64,000 nt of DNA from Tetragonia tetragonoides (GCA_038025085.1 CM076143.1:10377001-10441000), one strand, 5' to 3'. Counted from the first letter of the stretch, positions 26,143 to 38,119 are shown. Numbers and translations are program-made. The notes: a model not told the origin generated them from the sequence alone.

Positions 26143-26813
26143 TAGAGGTGACAAACGGGTCAGTCAGGTCGGGTTTAGGTCAGGTCAGTTTCGGTTGGGT
26201 CATTTACAGGTCGGGTCGTTTCGGTTTCGGGTTGGGAAATGCTTGTTAATGACCCAGAGTGTTCGGGTTCGGGTTGACCCAACGGGTTATGCATTTATTT
26301 TCTAATTAGGTTATAATTGCATAATTAATTCTATTTTCAACTTTAAAATAAAAAAGTTGCACACTATAATGTTATTAGACATAACATATATGGTTCTAAT
26401 CTACTTGAAAACTATTTAGTAAAGTTTTTACAAGTTATTATGTTTTTAATAATGCAATACGAAGTTTTAAACCGCTACCTATGTAACAATTAGTTAAGAT
26501 CGTTCCACAAGGATTCGAAAAACCCTTATTAAAGAGAAATCTGAAACTACATATGTCAAAATTGGTTGATATGTAAGAAATTCTGATATGATTAAGCTTT
26601 TTGTCATTCACTTTTCTCATGCTGATATGTCTTGTTTTGAAAGCCTCAACCCAACGGGTCAACCCAGAGCGAGTTCGGGTTTGACCCAATAAATGTCGGT
26701 TTTTCGGGTTCGGTAAGTATCGTGTTTCGGGTTGGAATTCTTTGTTCAAGACCCAAACTTTTCGGGTCGGTATGGGTCGGGTTCTCGGGTCGGGTCAAAT
26801 TTTGCCAGCTCTA
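26143..26813. mobile_element. hAT-type MITE (GGGTCGGGTC-rich, 671 bp)
   Basis: It begins TAGAGGTGACAAACGGGTC and ends with the diverged complement (...TTTTGCCAGCTCTA). It is flanked by an exact 8-bp duplication CCTACCCC (26135-26142 and 26814-26821). The ends are rich in CGGGTCGGGTT and the centre is AT-rich. It inserted in the right subterminal region of the CACTA element. Confidence 0.85.
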
Positions 26814-26942
26814 CCTACCCCTACTACGTCACCTCCCTATTACGTCGGTACCAAAACCGATGCTAAACGCCCTAAAAAATCGACGTGGTTGCCCCTTTCT
26901 GTAGTAGTGGTAGTATGTACAAAGTACTATATTTAAACCCTT

Positions 26943-28186
26943 TCAGAACAACAGACGAGCATTTACTGATGCACAACTCTCCATTTTCTCCCTTGAAACT
27001 GAAACCCTTTCATCCAAAAGTGGAAGTGATATCAGATTCTTAGTCATGTGAGGAACGTGCATGAATTGGCTCAAAGTAGCTACTCTTCCCGCATGTGTCT
27101 TGATCTTGATGTAGCCGATCCCAACAACCTTGTAGACAACATCATTAGCAGTAGTAACATTACCGCCATCCACCTGCTCATAAGTAGAAAACCACTCCCT
27201 CTTCAGACATATGTGAAAAGATACCCCAGAATCAAGAACCCACACATCAGTTTGATGTGTTTGTTCATTCGCAGCTAACACCAAATCTTGTTCTGAACTA
27301 CGGTCATATTCTGCAACAGCAACAGAAGATTGTTGCTTTTCCAAATTTTCCTGCTCTCTCTTAGGACACTCATTTTTCCAATGCTCCTTTTCTTTGCAGT
27401 AATTACAGATGTCATCTGGTTTAGGACCCCTGAAAACATGCTTATTCTTATTAAAAAATTTCCTGCCTCTTTTATGTCCATTACCCCCAGTGACTACTAA
27501 CCCAATAGCCTGATTTTCTGTAATTTTACCATTCGCCTTATGGCGCAGTTCTCTGCCGCAGACCTAACTTCTTCCAGACTAACTATATCTCTACTCCCAA
27601 TAAATGACTAAACAAAATTCTCAGATGATGATGGTAAAGAAACTAACAGAATTAGGTCAACATCCTCATCTTCCACGTTAACATCAATATTACACAATTC
27701 GAAAAGAATCGTACTTAATCGTTCTAGGTGTTCTCTAAGAGGCATACCTTCTTGCATACGAAGACCGAATAGACGTTGCTTCAAAAGCAACTTATTGGTT
27801 AAAAGACTTTGTCATATACAGACTTCCAAGCTTTGACCACAGACCAACAACAGTTTTCTCAGTTGCACCATCAGTAATGACGTCGTCAGCCAGACACAGT
27901 ATGATCGTTGAATGTGCCTTTTCCTCTAGACTCGTCATATCAACATCATCAGATCCAGATTTCGCTGCACTTTTTCACTAAAGGTGCCCAGAGTCCATGT
28001 TTCTTTAACAAGGAACGCATCTTGTTCTGCCAGATAGAAACTGTTGCTCCCAGTGAATTTGTCGATCTTGGTATTCATCCCAGACATTTTTCTTGAAACT
28101 CTGATAGCGAAAATACAAACTCTGACGAACCCGAATCTCTGATCCGATTACAATCCCAAATGACCGAATCCGAAGCTCTGATACCA
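26943..28186 (-). pseudogene. Reversed copia fragment (gag-protease)
   Basis: Read on the minus strand from the primer-binding site (28186-28175, TGGTATCAGAGC) leftwards, gag pieces (27790-27608), a CCHC-knuckle region in a shifted frame (27481-27275) and a protease/pre-integrase start (27344-26943, VWVLDSGVSFHICLKREW) appear. Several frameshifts and stops break it. Integrase, reverse transcriptase and RNase H are absent. It lies between the CACTA element and a clamp-like pseudogene. Confidence 0.82.
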
Positions 28187-28189
28187 GTT

Positions 28190-28560
28190 TGTTATAATGG
28201 GGTTCATTCTAATAGTAGTTTGTTATATCAGGTGCAAGAAAGATTAACAGAAAATAGGAAAATCAACACAAAGATTTAACGTGGTTCACCAATTAGTCAA
28301 TTGGCTACGTAGCCAACCAAAAAAGGAGACAATATTGTATTGAGATAGTTATGAAGGTTACAAATTACGGTATATATAGGAGATAGAAAATTACTAACTT
28401 GCTAAACCTAACCGGACTGAGCTTACTTTAATGAACCCGAATAGTATATGGAATAACATAACGTAATATCCCATAACCTAACATACCGTAACATAACCTA
28501 ACGTACAATAGCGTAACATATCGTAACTCAAATACCGAAGACTTCAAGTCATACCCAACA
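28190..28560 (-). repeat. LTR of the reversed copia fragment
   Basis: This 371-bp segment begins TGTTATAATGG and ends CATACCCAACA, the TG...CA (here TGTT...AACA) LTR pattern. It sits directly next to the minus-strand primer-binding site, so it is the element's 5' LTR. Its outer end lies only 54 bp before the ATG of the clamp-like pseudogene at 28615 and replaces that gene's upstream region. Confidence 0.75.
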
Positions 28561-28883
28561 CCTTCAACACGACCCAAACTGGATTAGAGCACTCAAACTT
28601 CAAATGCACCTTCCATGGCAGAAGTATCAGAGCAAAACCTAGAAACTAAAATCCTTTCTTCGATTGGCTCAAACATGAATTTGGGCGGAAGTTCTCACTT
28701 CTTGATCAACCTTTCAAGGGCTTTATCATCAATGACAATTGATGACCCTTCAAAGAATAAAACGTTTACGATTCAAGTTCCTGTGGGTATGCTGAGAGGT
28801 TCTTTAACAACTCTTGCTGATGAAGTCTTCAACCCATCAGGGCAGGCAATGTTTGAAGTTGAATCTACTGGTGTGGTTATTAC

Positions 28884-29638
28884 TGTTGGGGTCCAGCTCC
28901 AATTAAATTGTTATTTACTATTCAAGTATTTATTTTCAGCAAAAAGAAAAGAAAAAAAACGAAACAAAAATGATGAAGTGAGCTGCCGATGAAAACCGAA
29001 TGTTTTCGATTTGTTATACTGGTGTTGGACTATAATTGGCCACATGGGCCATTATTTCCTTGTGCCAACTTGAGCCCACTTTGGGGCTTTGACTTAGGCT
29101 TCCAAGAGAAGCTTCTCAGGGGCTTTGTAAGTCAGAATTGTGATAGAGAGCAACAGACGCACAAAAGGAAAACAGAGCGAGAGAGAGGAAAAGTGAGGGA
29201 TCTCAACTCAATCTGTAGGAGACAAGCGGCAGATGACAAGTAGCTGTGAGGAATTCAACTTTGGGTCGTGGCTCAGTTCTCAAAGGTGTGTGAGTGCTCT
29301 ATTGGTTGTTTATTCAACAAAGGTATTTTTCTAAGGTTTGTTTATTTGGGAGTAAAATTGATAGAGTGTATCAATTTACTTGTTTCCTAGAATTGGTGAG
29401 TTACCTATTGTTGATTGTTGTCGGTTTCAAGTCTAGTTCCTTGAGACGATTGACTTTGACGTTGTAATCACTATTTGAGATTATTAGTGGATTAATAGTC
29501 GGTTTGGTCCGTGATTTTTACCCGTTTGGGGTTTTCCACGTTAAATCTTGTGTTGGTTATTTTGTTGCTATTTTCTGGTTGTTTGTGTGTGATTATTGGC
29601 TTGGTGAATTTGGTTGAATTTTGTTGTCGATCCCAACA
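28884..29638. mobile_element. Solo LTR in exon 1 of the clamp-like pseudogene
   Basis: This 755-bp block begins TGTTGGGGTCC and ends GATCCCAACA. It is flanked by ATTAC on both sides (28879-28883 and 29639-29643), the 5-bp duplication of LTR retrotransposons. No internal region or second LTR is seen, so it is a solo LTR left by recombination. It sits exactly inside the family's conserved V-x-I-T-A-R codons. Confidence 0.85.
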
Positions 29639-29792
29639 ATTACAGCTAGAAAATGATATGAAAAACAATGCCCTTGGAATATCTTAGTTTGAATGCTGTA
29701 CGACTAGCTGAATTTAAATTCCAAAAGGCGATGAAGAAGATACTGACCGTTGCATGACATTATGAAGAATCTGAGTGAAGGTGAAGTACCGG

Positions 29793-30165
29793 TGATAAAA
29801 TATAATAGACTAATAATATTGCTTCTTGTTATTGATGTTGAGGAGACCTCATATTTATAGACCCTAATGACTTGCCCTCCAAGTCCGTCCTAATAATATC
29901 CTAATAATACTAGTTTCCTAATTACATAAGATCTCTATAATAGCTTAACCATTTAATATATTAATCATATAGTCTAATATATTATATTTCCTAAATAGAT
30001 GGGGAAAATATATTCTTAAAATATTTTCCCGATATCTTATCTCTAACACCCTCCCGCAATCGTAGCGGTAGGATCATCACAAACGGCTACGATTGGAACA
30101 ATACAATACGTAGTGTCCTTGTATTCAGTGAGTCCTCGATCTGCACATCGAGTCTAATAATATTG
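29793..30165. mobile_element. Second insertion in exon 1 (LTR-like, boundaries approximate)
   Basis: Alignment to the other family members leaves about 370 unexplained bases between the codons for the end of domain 1 and TTTGGCATATTGACG. The block contains CACCCTCCCGCAATCGTAGC, a phrase I associate with plant copia LTR leaders. The words CTAATAATATTGC occur near both edges. I found no clean target-site duplication. Confidence 0.5.
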
Positions 30166-30596
30166 CCACAATTTGGCATATTGACGATTCTAATAAGCTG
30201 TCCTTTCAGCTTGGTATGATCTATAATCCAAATTTAATCAAGAAAATTGTATAGTTATGTCCTGTTGTTTGTTGTTTTTTATTTTCTGAATTTAGCTGCT
30301 GCTTTTTATTTTGATAGCTTTCTTGAACCTGTTATTTGTTTGATATATATTTACGATAAAATAACCCTGTTATTTGTTCCCTGCCTAGAACCCTTGTTCT
30401 TGAATTTTATGAACAAAACCAAGTGTGGTTGATGATGTTGAGTTTTGCTGACTTATTTCAGGGCCACCCTTGGGAGATACTTTTACCGTATTTGCAACCG
30501 AAGATTGTTCCCCAAAGTTTGAAAAGGCTCCCGTGATCACCAATTATGAGTGTGAATCTACTATATCCGCTGAAGCTCTTGAGGCGTTGATTAAAC

Positions 30597-33500
30597 TGTT
30601 GGAATGTTTGCTTCAAAGAAAAGATATTGGACATTATTATTGTCCTATATTGGTAGCTTACAAGAGGTAAGCTGTGTAGTTATCTATATATGGGATGACT
30701 CCTTAATTCCCCACATTGATCAAGTTTGACTGGAGAAAATTAATTGTTTTCCGTTACACAAATCAATAAGTGTTACAAATATCAATTCCCTTGATATTCA
30801 CCATTTATTACCTCCAAATTAATTTGTCTTTGCCATCAAGATTCTCCTTTGTTTTCCTCTATATATTGGAGACTTCCCATTTCACAAAGGAACACAGACA
30901 CACAAAATACTCTCTCTGATTCGTTTGGCAGTAGTTCAGTGTGCTCTCAAAACCATTGCGCCGTAGTACACCGGAGCTTTGGTCGCCGTGTATTCTTGAA
31001 GGTCGGTTGCCGGAAATTTCCTAGTGTACGTGTGGGGGCAAATTCGACTTTAGGGCAGTGATTTATCACGCCATGACTTTCATTCGAGATAAGTTTATTT
31101 TTCCATTAGCCTTTATTTCTAACATTCTAAAGTCGAATTTTATTTTTACCATGGCATATGATTTAGAGACATATTGATATACATTGGGGAAAACCAAGTG
31201 TGTCAATTTTTTTTTAATGATTTGTCAAAATCAGTGTGTAATGTTAAGAGATGACTCATTTGCAATAGACAAAGTGCATCAAGTAACCATATAAATTAAA
31301 GAAAAATTGTTCATAGTTTTGTTGTTGAATCGTCGAGGGGGATGAGTCTTAAAACCCTTAGATTGAGGAAATCATGGAGGACACCCAACTTTTATTGGTT
31401 CAATGTGGTCAAACGAAGCCATGAGATTACTCAACATGCACCTAAACAATGGTATGATAAGTTTCATTGCACTTTGATTTAGATGGTTTCAAGATTGATG
31501 ATCATAATACTTGTGTTTATTATAAATATGATGAGCATGAATGTGCCACAAATTGTCCGGTTGTGGATGACATGTTTGATTTTAGTATAAGTATTGATGT
31601 GATAAACACAACATGGACTTTCTTGAAATCATGCTATGCTATGAAAGATAAGGGTAATGATGTTGTAATTCATTCTTGATATTAAAATCACTAGAACTTC
31701 TGAGAGTTTGAGTTTGAATCAGTCTCATAAAGTTGAGAATTTTTTTTTTATTATTTAAAAAAAAAAGGAGTTTAGTCAATTTCGATTCTACTCTCGTTTA
31801 TAATTCTAACATTCAGTTAGAAAAGAATAGAGGTGATAGTGTATTACAAGGGGAATATGTTAAGAGTGTTGGAAGCGTTTGATGAGTTATACCATACCAA
31901 ATATAGCATATGATGTATACAGGTTGAGTAGATATACTTATAAGCCCAAACGTGATTATTGAAATACTTTGATTATTTTATTGAAGTATTTATAAGGTAC
32001 TATTAATTTGGGTTTAATTTGCACTACAAGAATTTTCCTTGTGTTTGAAGGAATTTTTCATGCCAACTAAATCTGCATGAATGATGAAATACTCTTGCTA
32101 GGGCAGGTTACAAAGTCGAATGACTAAGAATGATGACATTTTTTTGTCGCAATGTTTCACATTGGAATCTAAGTTTTTATTCAAGAATGTGGCAGGTTAC
32201 AAAGCCGAATGACTAAGAAGTTTGCCTGCAGATATCCCATTGTGTGGGAGACCGGCTCCGCTAGTATCCATGTGTCGTGGTTGTAAATTGTGATTGTCAA
32301 TTGTGTTTGTCGAGTGGCTAATAAAGTAGCCCACAACTATTCTTTCAACAGAAAGAGAAGGCATGCACGCCTTAGACATGGAATTGTGAAAAATCTGATC
32401 AGATATAATGTGATATCACTCGAGTGTGTTAAGTTGGAGAGGAACTTGCAAATCCTCTTCCAAAGGCCTTTGTGGAAAGATAGTGCTTGAGTCAGCACTA
32501 GGAATGGGGCTTCAGCCTAGTGGGAGTGAATTGTGATAGATACCCAACCTGAAATATTTCCAGGTTCAATGGGTCAAATGAAATCACAAAACAACTCCAA
32601 TTATGTGTACTACAAACCCCATTCCTCTATTAATAAAGTGATGTAGTACTTTTCTGTATACTGTCATGTGTGTGAGGTTGAACATTTTAGCTCTTAATGA
32701 GTTCATAGCCTTGTAAGGTGGTGTGAGACAGTACACACTTGATGAACTCACCTATGTGAATGTGGGGAAATTGCCCGCCCCCTATGAGAGCATTTGGGCT
32801 AATGACTCTCTAGAGCGTTCGCAGAAATATCCAGGCACGTAAGGGGCTAATGTATATATGTTTTTCGCGAGAGTAAATCTGATTTTGAGGTTAAACAAGT
32901 GCGCAGTTTGTACTGAACAAATACCGTGAAGGTTCAAGGAATTTTTTCCACCTAAATGGTTGTTGGGCAAACTTGTAAGCACAAGGTACTAATTCAAGTC
33001 CACAAGACATTAGTATCGTAACGTGCGACCTCCTACTGCCGCTCGAACCTTGTTCCTTTCTATCTTTCCTTTGAATCATGCGGGGGATTGTTGGAATGTT
33101 TGCTTCAAAGAAAAGATGTTGGACAATATTATTGTCCCACATTGGTAGCTTACAAGAGGTAAGCTGTGTAGTTACCCATATATGGGATGACTCCTTAATT
33201 CCCCACATTGATCAAGTTTGACTGGAGAAGATTAATTGTTTTCCGTTACACAAATCAATAAGTGCTTTCCGTTACAAATATCAATTCCCTTGATATTCAC
33301 CATTTATGACCTCCAAATTAATTTGTCTTTGCCATCAAGATTCTCCTTTATTTTCCTCTATATATTGAAGACTTCCCATTTCACAAAGGAACACAGACAC
33401 ACAAAATACTCTCTCTGATTCGTTTGGCAGTAGTTCAGTGTTCTCTCAAAACCATTGCACCGTAGTACACTGGAGCTTTGATTGCCGTGTATCCCTGGAG

Positions 33501-33623
33501 GTCGGTTGCCGGAAATTCCCTAGTGTACTTGTGGGAGCAAATTCGACTTTAGAGCAGTGATTTATCACGCCATGACTTTCGTTCGAGATAAATTTATTTT
33601 TTCATTATCCTTTATTTCTAACA
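30597..33623. mobile_element. LTR retrotransposon (copia, internally deleted) in exon 2
   Basis: The 5' LTR is 30597-31124 and the 3' LTR is 33089-33623. Both begin TGTTGGAATGTTTGC and end TTTCTAACA, and TAAAC flanks both sides (30592-30596 and 33624-33628). A polypurine tract (GCGGGGGA) lies just before the 3' LTR. The 1.96-kb inside keeps only a degraded end of copia RNase H (near 32340-32480: RRHARLRHGIV, then NLANPLPKAF in another frame). No gag, integrase or reverse transcriptase is legible, so it must have moved with help from another element. Confidence 0.88.
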
Positions 33624-33811
33624 TAAACAACTAACTACTGATAGATGGGGTACTTATTTCTTCTCTTGGGAAAAATTTGCCCTTTTCATGTATATTCCAC
33701 AGCCTGTTAAAAAAATCTTATCTTAGGACTCTATATATATCTCAGTTACCTTTGAAGTTGCAGTAAAAAAAAGAGTGTCCATCGGGATCATGATGGGTGA
33801 CGACACTGGCG

Positions 33812-33926
33812 AGGGAGTGAGGTACATAGATAGGGTGTAAACGAGCCGAGTCGAGCCCGAGTCAGGCCTGGCTCGGGCTCGGCTCGGCTCGGCTCGTTTA
33901 CACCCTATCTATGTACCTCACTCCCT
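33812..33926. repeat. 39-bp perfect inverted repeat containing exon and element sequence
   Basis: 33812-33850 is exactly complementary to 33888-33926, around a 37-bp GGCTCG-rich loop. The left arm consists of the last 19 bases of clamp-like exon 3 before the transposon plus the transposon end (TAGGGTGTAAACGAGCCGAG). The right arm is an inverted second copy of both. This can arise when a transposon end is re-inserted or copied back during aberrant repair. Confidence 0.9.
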
Positions 33927-34388
33927 GCTGGCTCGGGCTCGGCTCGGTTTGTTTTGACTCGGTTCGGGCACGGCTCGAAGCTTGTCGAGCCGGAAAAATC
34001 AAGGTTTGAGCTCGACTTGATTTAGGCTTGTGGCTTGACTCGGTTTGGCTCGGCTCAAATTCAAACTCATCATTATAAACGTTAAAAAAAATTTGATTTA
34101 AAATAATTGCAATTGAATTTTACTATAAGTGATCTCTTGCACGTTCTCATATGAAAAAAAAACCCTTAAAAAATAAGAAATCTCTAAAAATATTTAATGA
34201 TTTTATTTGAATAGAGAAGAAAATCAACTAAATCGAGCCAACCAAGCCGATCGAGCCGAGCCATCGGCTCGGAAAGCATTTGAGCTGGCTCGGGCTCGGC
34301 TCGAGCTCGATTTGACCCAAGATCGAGTCGAGCTTTGACCGAGCCGAGCCCGAGGACTCAACGAGTCGGCTCGACTCAGTTACACCCT
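33831..34388. mobile_element. GGCTCG-rich hAT-like MITE at exon 3/intron 3
   Basis: It starts TAGGGTGTAAACGAGCC and ends with the diverged complement (CGACTCAGTTACACCCTA). The inside is GGCTCGGCTCG repeats around an AT-rich core. No matching 8-bp duplication flanks it, which fits the rearranged left end. Its first bases now supply the GG|GT that follows exon 3. Confidence 0.72.
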
Positions 34389-34703
34389 ATATTAAATTAA
34401 CCTTAATTTTGTTGCTATTATGTTATTAGATGCTAATATCCTATGCATAAAACTCTTTGCCAGAGGTATAATGCATCTATCCAATTGCCTTACTATGGCT
34501 GTTTGCGAAAGGCCTCCTTTTTGGGAAGAGGTATTTCATTCTTCGTTAGGAAGAACCCAACGCCCAGCATCAAGTGGTGTTTCAGACTCAAAGAACTTGG
34601 TGATCTGTGCTTTATATATAGCTGGTGTGATAGGTTTGTTTGTCTGCAATCTGCATACTATTTGTTGGCTCATAGCTTTAGTCTCATATTCACCATATGT
34701 TAG

Positions 34704-35823
34704 ATATTTGGATGATTTTAGCCGTTATGAACATGGTGACTTGAAGAACTACACCTTGATCTGTATGAATTTTAGTGATTTGCTGTGATGCGCTCTTTCA
34801 TCAATAATATGATTCACTTTTATATGTTAGATAATCTGATCCTATTGTGCTATGGTTTGGGATGGGGCGAGGGTGGGTAGGAGGGGTGTGGCAGTCATTA
34901 CTACACCACCAATCCGAAATAGACTAGAGGTTTCAGGCTTGATATGAGCTATTAAGTAGTTTTGACAGAAACATTGACAGAGAACTGAACCTCCAGAACA
35001 GAACCCTGAACCTTTGAATGTTACACTCCTGCTGAGGGTTCTGATTATGTTCTGAGGGCGGCTATAGGTTCCGACAAGAAAATGCTTACTTTGCAACAAT
35101 TCCATCTTGGAGGTTTCTAAAGTATAACTTCTGACGACGTAGATTCTAGTTTTTTTTGGAGACAAGTAAAGAGTTCTACCAGCAGCTTAAGTATTAAGTA
35201 GTTTTGAGAAAAACGCTCTCTCTTTCTCCTCTCCTTGCTCGGCCACCCATTGCGGTTTGCAGATCAGACGTCGACGAGAAGAGGCTCCATTGCTAAGGTA
35301 ATTGGGTGTTTCTCTTTTGGGTTTAATTTGGGTTTTTGTTTGTTTTGTTGGGTTTTTGAGTTTTTCTTTCAGGCATTTCGTCGAACACCTGGTGGTTGTG
35401 TGGGTGGTGGTGAACTGGTGATTGATTGATTAGAGTTCGTGCTTTTTTAGTGATGTTAGATGCTGTATGCTTAATCTGAATGTGATCATTTATTTACTGT
35501 TCTTTAGAAATCTTCCATAGTTTTGGTTTTTAAGGAGATATTTTACCCAGAAGAAGAAAATAAAAATGAAATCTTTCGTGGTGAACTAATTAATTAGATT
35601 CTACTTCAATTTAGCTAATAACAAGAATTCGACAACTTGATGATATGAATTTTAAATCAAAAATCTGGAAGAAAATAACATCACAATGTGTTTCTTTTTT
35701 TGTTGTTCGAATAACATCACTATGTGTTTCTTTATTTATTTTTTGTTGTTCTTAGCTTCCAGTCCGAGTAGTTTTTTCTATTCTTTCTAAATCTTCCATC
35801 GATTGGTAACATCGAACAGAAAC
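34704..35823. other. Intergenic: family 3' flank and F-box gene leader
   Basis: 34680-34870 resembles the 3' flanks of the copies at 49.9 and 62.1 kb (ATTCACCATATGTTAGATAC and neighbours). 34980-35040 repeats the Pro/Glu-codon fragment at 9028-9062. About 35215-35297 could be a 5' untranslated exon of the F-box gene, ending in AAG|GTAATT, with a matching acceptor (TTGTTCTTAG) at about 35757. Confidence 0.45.
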
Positions 35824-37029
35824 ATGGCAAAGACGAGGCCTTATTGTGAAAGCATCACTCATAATAAGCAAGAACTGCATGATGATGTATTGATGGAAGT
35901 GCTTGCGAGGCTTCCCAGCAAGTCTCTTATGCGATTCAAGTCCGTATGCAAAAGTTGGTTCTCTCTCATCACGCATCCTGTCTTTGTTGAGATGCGTCAA
36001 ACTCAATCTTATGCCAAACAGGGTTTTGTCATCCTAGTAAAATCTCGTTCACAGAACAATGAGAATTGCCGTTTCATTGTTATCAATAGGAAGAAGGAGA
36101 CCGATCATAGTGCTAGGGCGAGCGGCCACCATCTGCAGACATTGCACATTGTTCTCAATATGAGAAGTACTGTTAATGATATGACAAATATTGTTAATGG
36201 TTTGATATGTTTCTATGCCGATGATTGTTGCGGTTGGCAATACCTTTATAATCTCACAACTCGTGAACTCATGCATCTCCCTTCAAATATAACAGTGCCG
36301 ACTAAAGGTATTATTCCTTATGTAGCAGGGAGATGCCTCTTAGGCTTTGATCCTTCAAACAAAGAATATAAGGTGTTCTGTTTTTCGGAGGATGAAGACT
36401 GTCACAGTCCTGTTGTAAAATGTGAAGTCTTTACCGTTGGAAGCCAGAATTACAATAGATGGAAGCAGATCAACATGTCCTGTATCTGTAATTTTAGGCT
36501 TACAGAATCCATGGGTGATTGCATTTGCATTGATGGGGTCCTCCATTGGCCTGCACGGGACATAAGATCTAACAAAATATCCATGATTTTGTTCGATGTT
36601 GAGCAGGAGAAGTTTAAAGTTATCGAGTACCCAAGAGATATAGGTCACTATTCAACCGTAGCATATATTGAAGGTCATCTTTGGCTGGTCGAATTTGATC
36701 ACATGAGTGAGATTACTTTCTGGAAATTAATAGATGCTAGAGACAATGACAATGTGTTGTGGATAAAACAAGTTACTAACTGCAATGAGTTTCCTTGGGC
36801 AAGTGGTTCTTGGTGCAATCGTTCTGTCCAAGTGTTATCATCCTTTCATCATCCAACTGCGGATGAGTTCGTTATTGCTTCCCTTGATCTTGAAACTGGT
36901 AATTGTCAGGAGCTGCGAATAAATATTGCTCAAGAAGTACTTCCTGATAAAGACTGGTATGTTAGTTTAATTCATCCTTCCTTAGTGGTTGAGAACATCA
37001 TTCCTATCAAGTCCAGTACTGTGGTTTGA
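35824..37029 (+). CDS. F-box protein with F-box-associated domain
   Basis: A single open frame of 401 codons starts at ATG 35824 and stops at TGA 37027-37029. Residues about 16-58 are an F-box: HDDVLMEVLARLPSKSLMRF, then KSVCKSWFSLITHP. Such motifs bind Skp1/ASK proteins and make the protein a substrate receptor of an SCF ubiquitin ligase. The rest fits the plant F-box-associated (FBA/kelch-like) fold, with marks such as LLGFDPSNKEYKVFCF, GVLHWPAR and ILFDVEQEKFKVIEYP. The target is unknown. Length and layout are ordinary for this very large plant family. The gene has no intron in the coding part, and a 5' leader intron is possible. A truncated copy lies 1.1 kb downstream. Confidence 0.93.
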   Translation: MAKTRPYCESITHNKQELHDDVLMEVLARLPSKSLMRFKSVCKSWFSLITHPVFVEMRQTQSYAKQGFVILVKSRSQNNENCRFIVINRKKETDHSARASGHHLQTLHIVLNMRSTVNDMTNIVNGLICFYADDCCGWQYLYNLTTRELMHLPSNITVPTKGIIPYVAGRCLLGFDPSNKEYKVFCFSEDEDCHSPVVKCEVFTVGSQNYNRWKQINMSCICNFRLTESMGDCICIDGVLHWPARDIRSNKISMILFDVEQEKFKVIEYPRDIGHYSTVAYIEGHLWLVEFDHMSEITFWKLIDARDNDNVLWIKQVTNCNEFPWASGSWCNRSVQVLSSFHHPTADEFVIASLDLETGNCQELRINIAQEVLPDKDWYVSLIHPSLVVENIIPIKSSTVV

Positions 37030-37909
37030 TTTTCTGGTTGTCACGTAATTATACTCGCATTAGTTATACTCGTATTAACTAAACTTGCATTATTTTTGGC
37101 AATAGTTCCCTTGTATTCTTGTACTACTGTTTGAGTATTCATTTTGACATGGAAACTTTTCAAAGTTGGAGTTTGTTCTTTAGAACTGTGCTCCTTAAGG
37201 TGGTTACTTTCAAATTGAAGTAGTAGTGTTTATTGATCAAATTCTTATATGTGCTTGTAGTTTCAAAGTCAATGTCAGGCTTGGTAGCTTGCAATACTAT
37301 GCAATGACCATCTGAGGCCTCACTCACTAGCTGATTAGAGTGAAGAACAAACTCGATCTGAGGTGTAACATCCCTGTATAGTCTTCTTAAGCAGCTTCCT
37401 ACAATTATCTAAGGGCGTTATACAGCAGTAAGCGAGGCTATTAATGGAGGCAATCACCGAAGATCTGTTCTGTTCTGTTCTTTTCTTTTTCCCCCCAAAA
37501 TTGTAGTCTCCCGCCCCTCTTGCCCACTCCCAAAAGTCTAGATTTCGCCCCTACAAAATGGTACCGGTATGAGGCGCTATCCTTGTCACCTCCTTCCACA
37601 AAGACTTCTTAGACAATTGGTACTTTATTCTTGAGGGTTACAGATGATAATTTAAGCACAAGTTGAACAATTGACATAGACTAATTGTTGATTTAATGGC
37701 ACTGCATCAAATCGAATCAAACAACGCGAGTTTTATTCTCTATCACCGTCTTTTTGGTACTTGGCCGTGGTTCATATTACATAAGCTGTGGATTCTGGAT
37801 TTGTTGTCTCAGTGGCTGTTCGAGTTGGTTTGTGATTCTATCACAAGAATACCAAAGATCCCTGATCATTTATGTCATCTAAAAGGCACTAAAAATTTAT
37901 AGTATGTTT

Positions 37910-37973
<64 letters not shown>

Positions 37974-38119
37974 TAAATCACGATTGTTCTGAGAGCAAAT
38001 CACGGAATAAAATCTAAGCAATTTATTCCTTTTTATTATAGATGCATTCTAGTCAAGATCTAGAAGTATAAGTCTTGTAGGTCTCTATCACACCTGGGAA
38101 CATAAGAGCCTAGTTTAGA
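37030..38119. other. Intergenic, with (AAT)n microsatellite
   Basis: No gene seen. An AAT run of about 20 units occupies 37911-37972. The remainder is the 3' flank of the F-box gene and unassigned sequence. Confidence 0.6.

Larger units (their letters stand above)
20145..26909. mobile_element. CACTA (En/Spm) transposon, non-autonomous, about 6.8 kb
   Basis: The ends are CACTACTACAAAAG (20145) and the complement of CACTACTACAGAAAGG (ending 26909), flanked by GTA on both sides (20142-20144 and 26910-26912), the 3-bp target site of CACTA elements. Both ends carry subterminal repeats built on ACCGACGTGGTA / CATCGGTTTTTT, in direct and inverted order. I saw no transposase (TNPD/TNPA-like) frame. 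The interior holds a nested CACTA (20695-22454), hAT MITEs (22774-22960, 26143-26813) and unidentified AT-rich sequence, some with gene-like leaders. Confidence 0.88.
28615..34703 (+). pseudogene. Clamp-like (PCNA-related) gene split by transposons
   Basis: The four family exons can be traced. Exon 1: 28615-28883, then 29644-30213 with a second insertion inside. Exon 2: 30462-30596 plus 33629-33649. Exon 3: 33746-33834. Exon 4: 34464-34703. The start reads MAEVSEQNLET and reaches clamp domain 1 (QVPVGMLRGSLTTLADEVFN). The other exons contain FEKAPVITNYECEST (domain 2) and LRKASFLGRG...IKWCFRLKELGDLCFI (C-terminal domain). When the copia element in exon 2 is ignored, that exon stays open with the family's phase-1 ends. 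Exon 1 after the solo LTR has stops and a frame slip. A retroelement LTR replaces the promoter. Dead as a gene, though later exons look little decayed. Confidence 0.8.
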
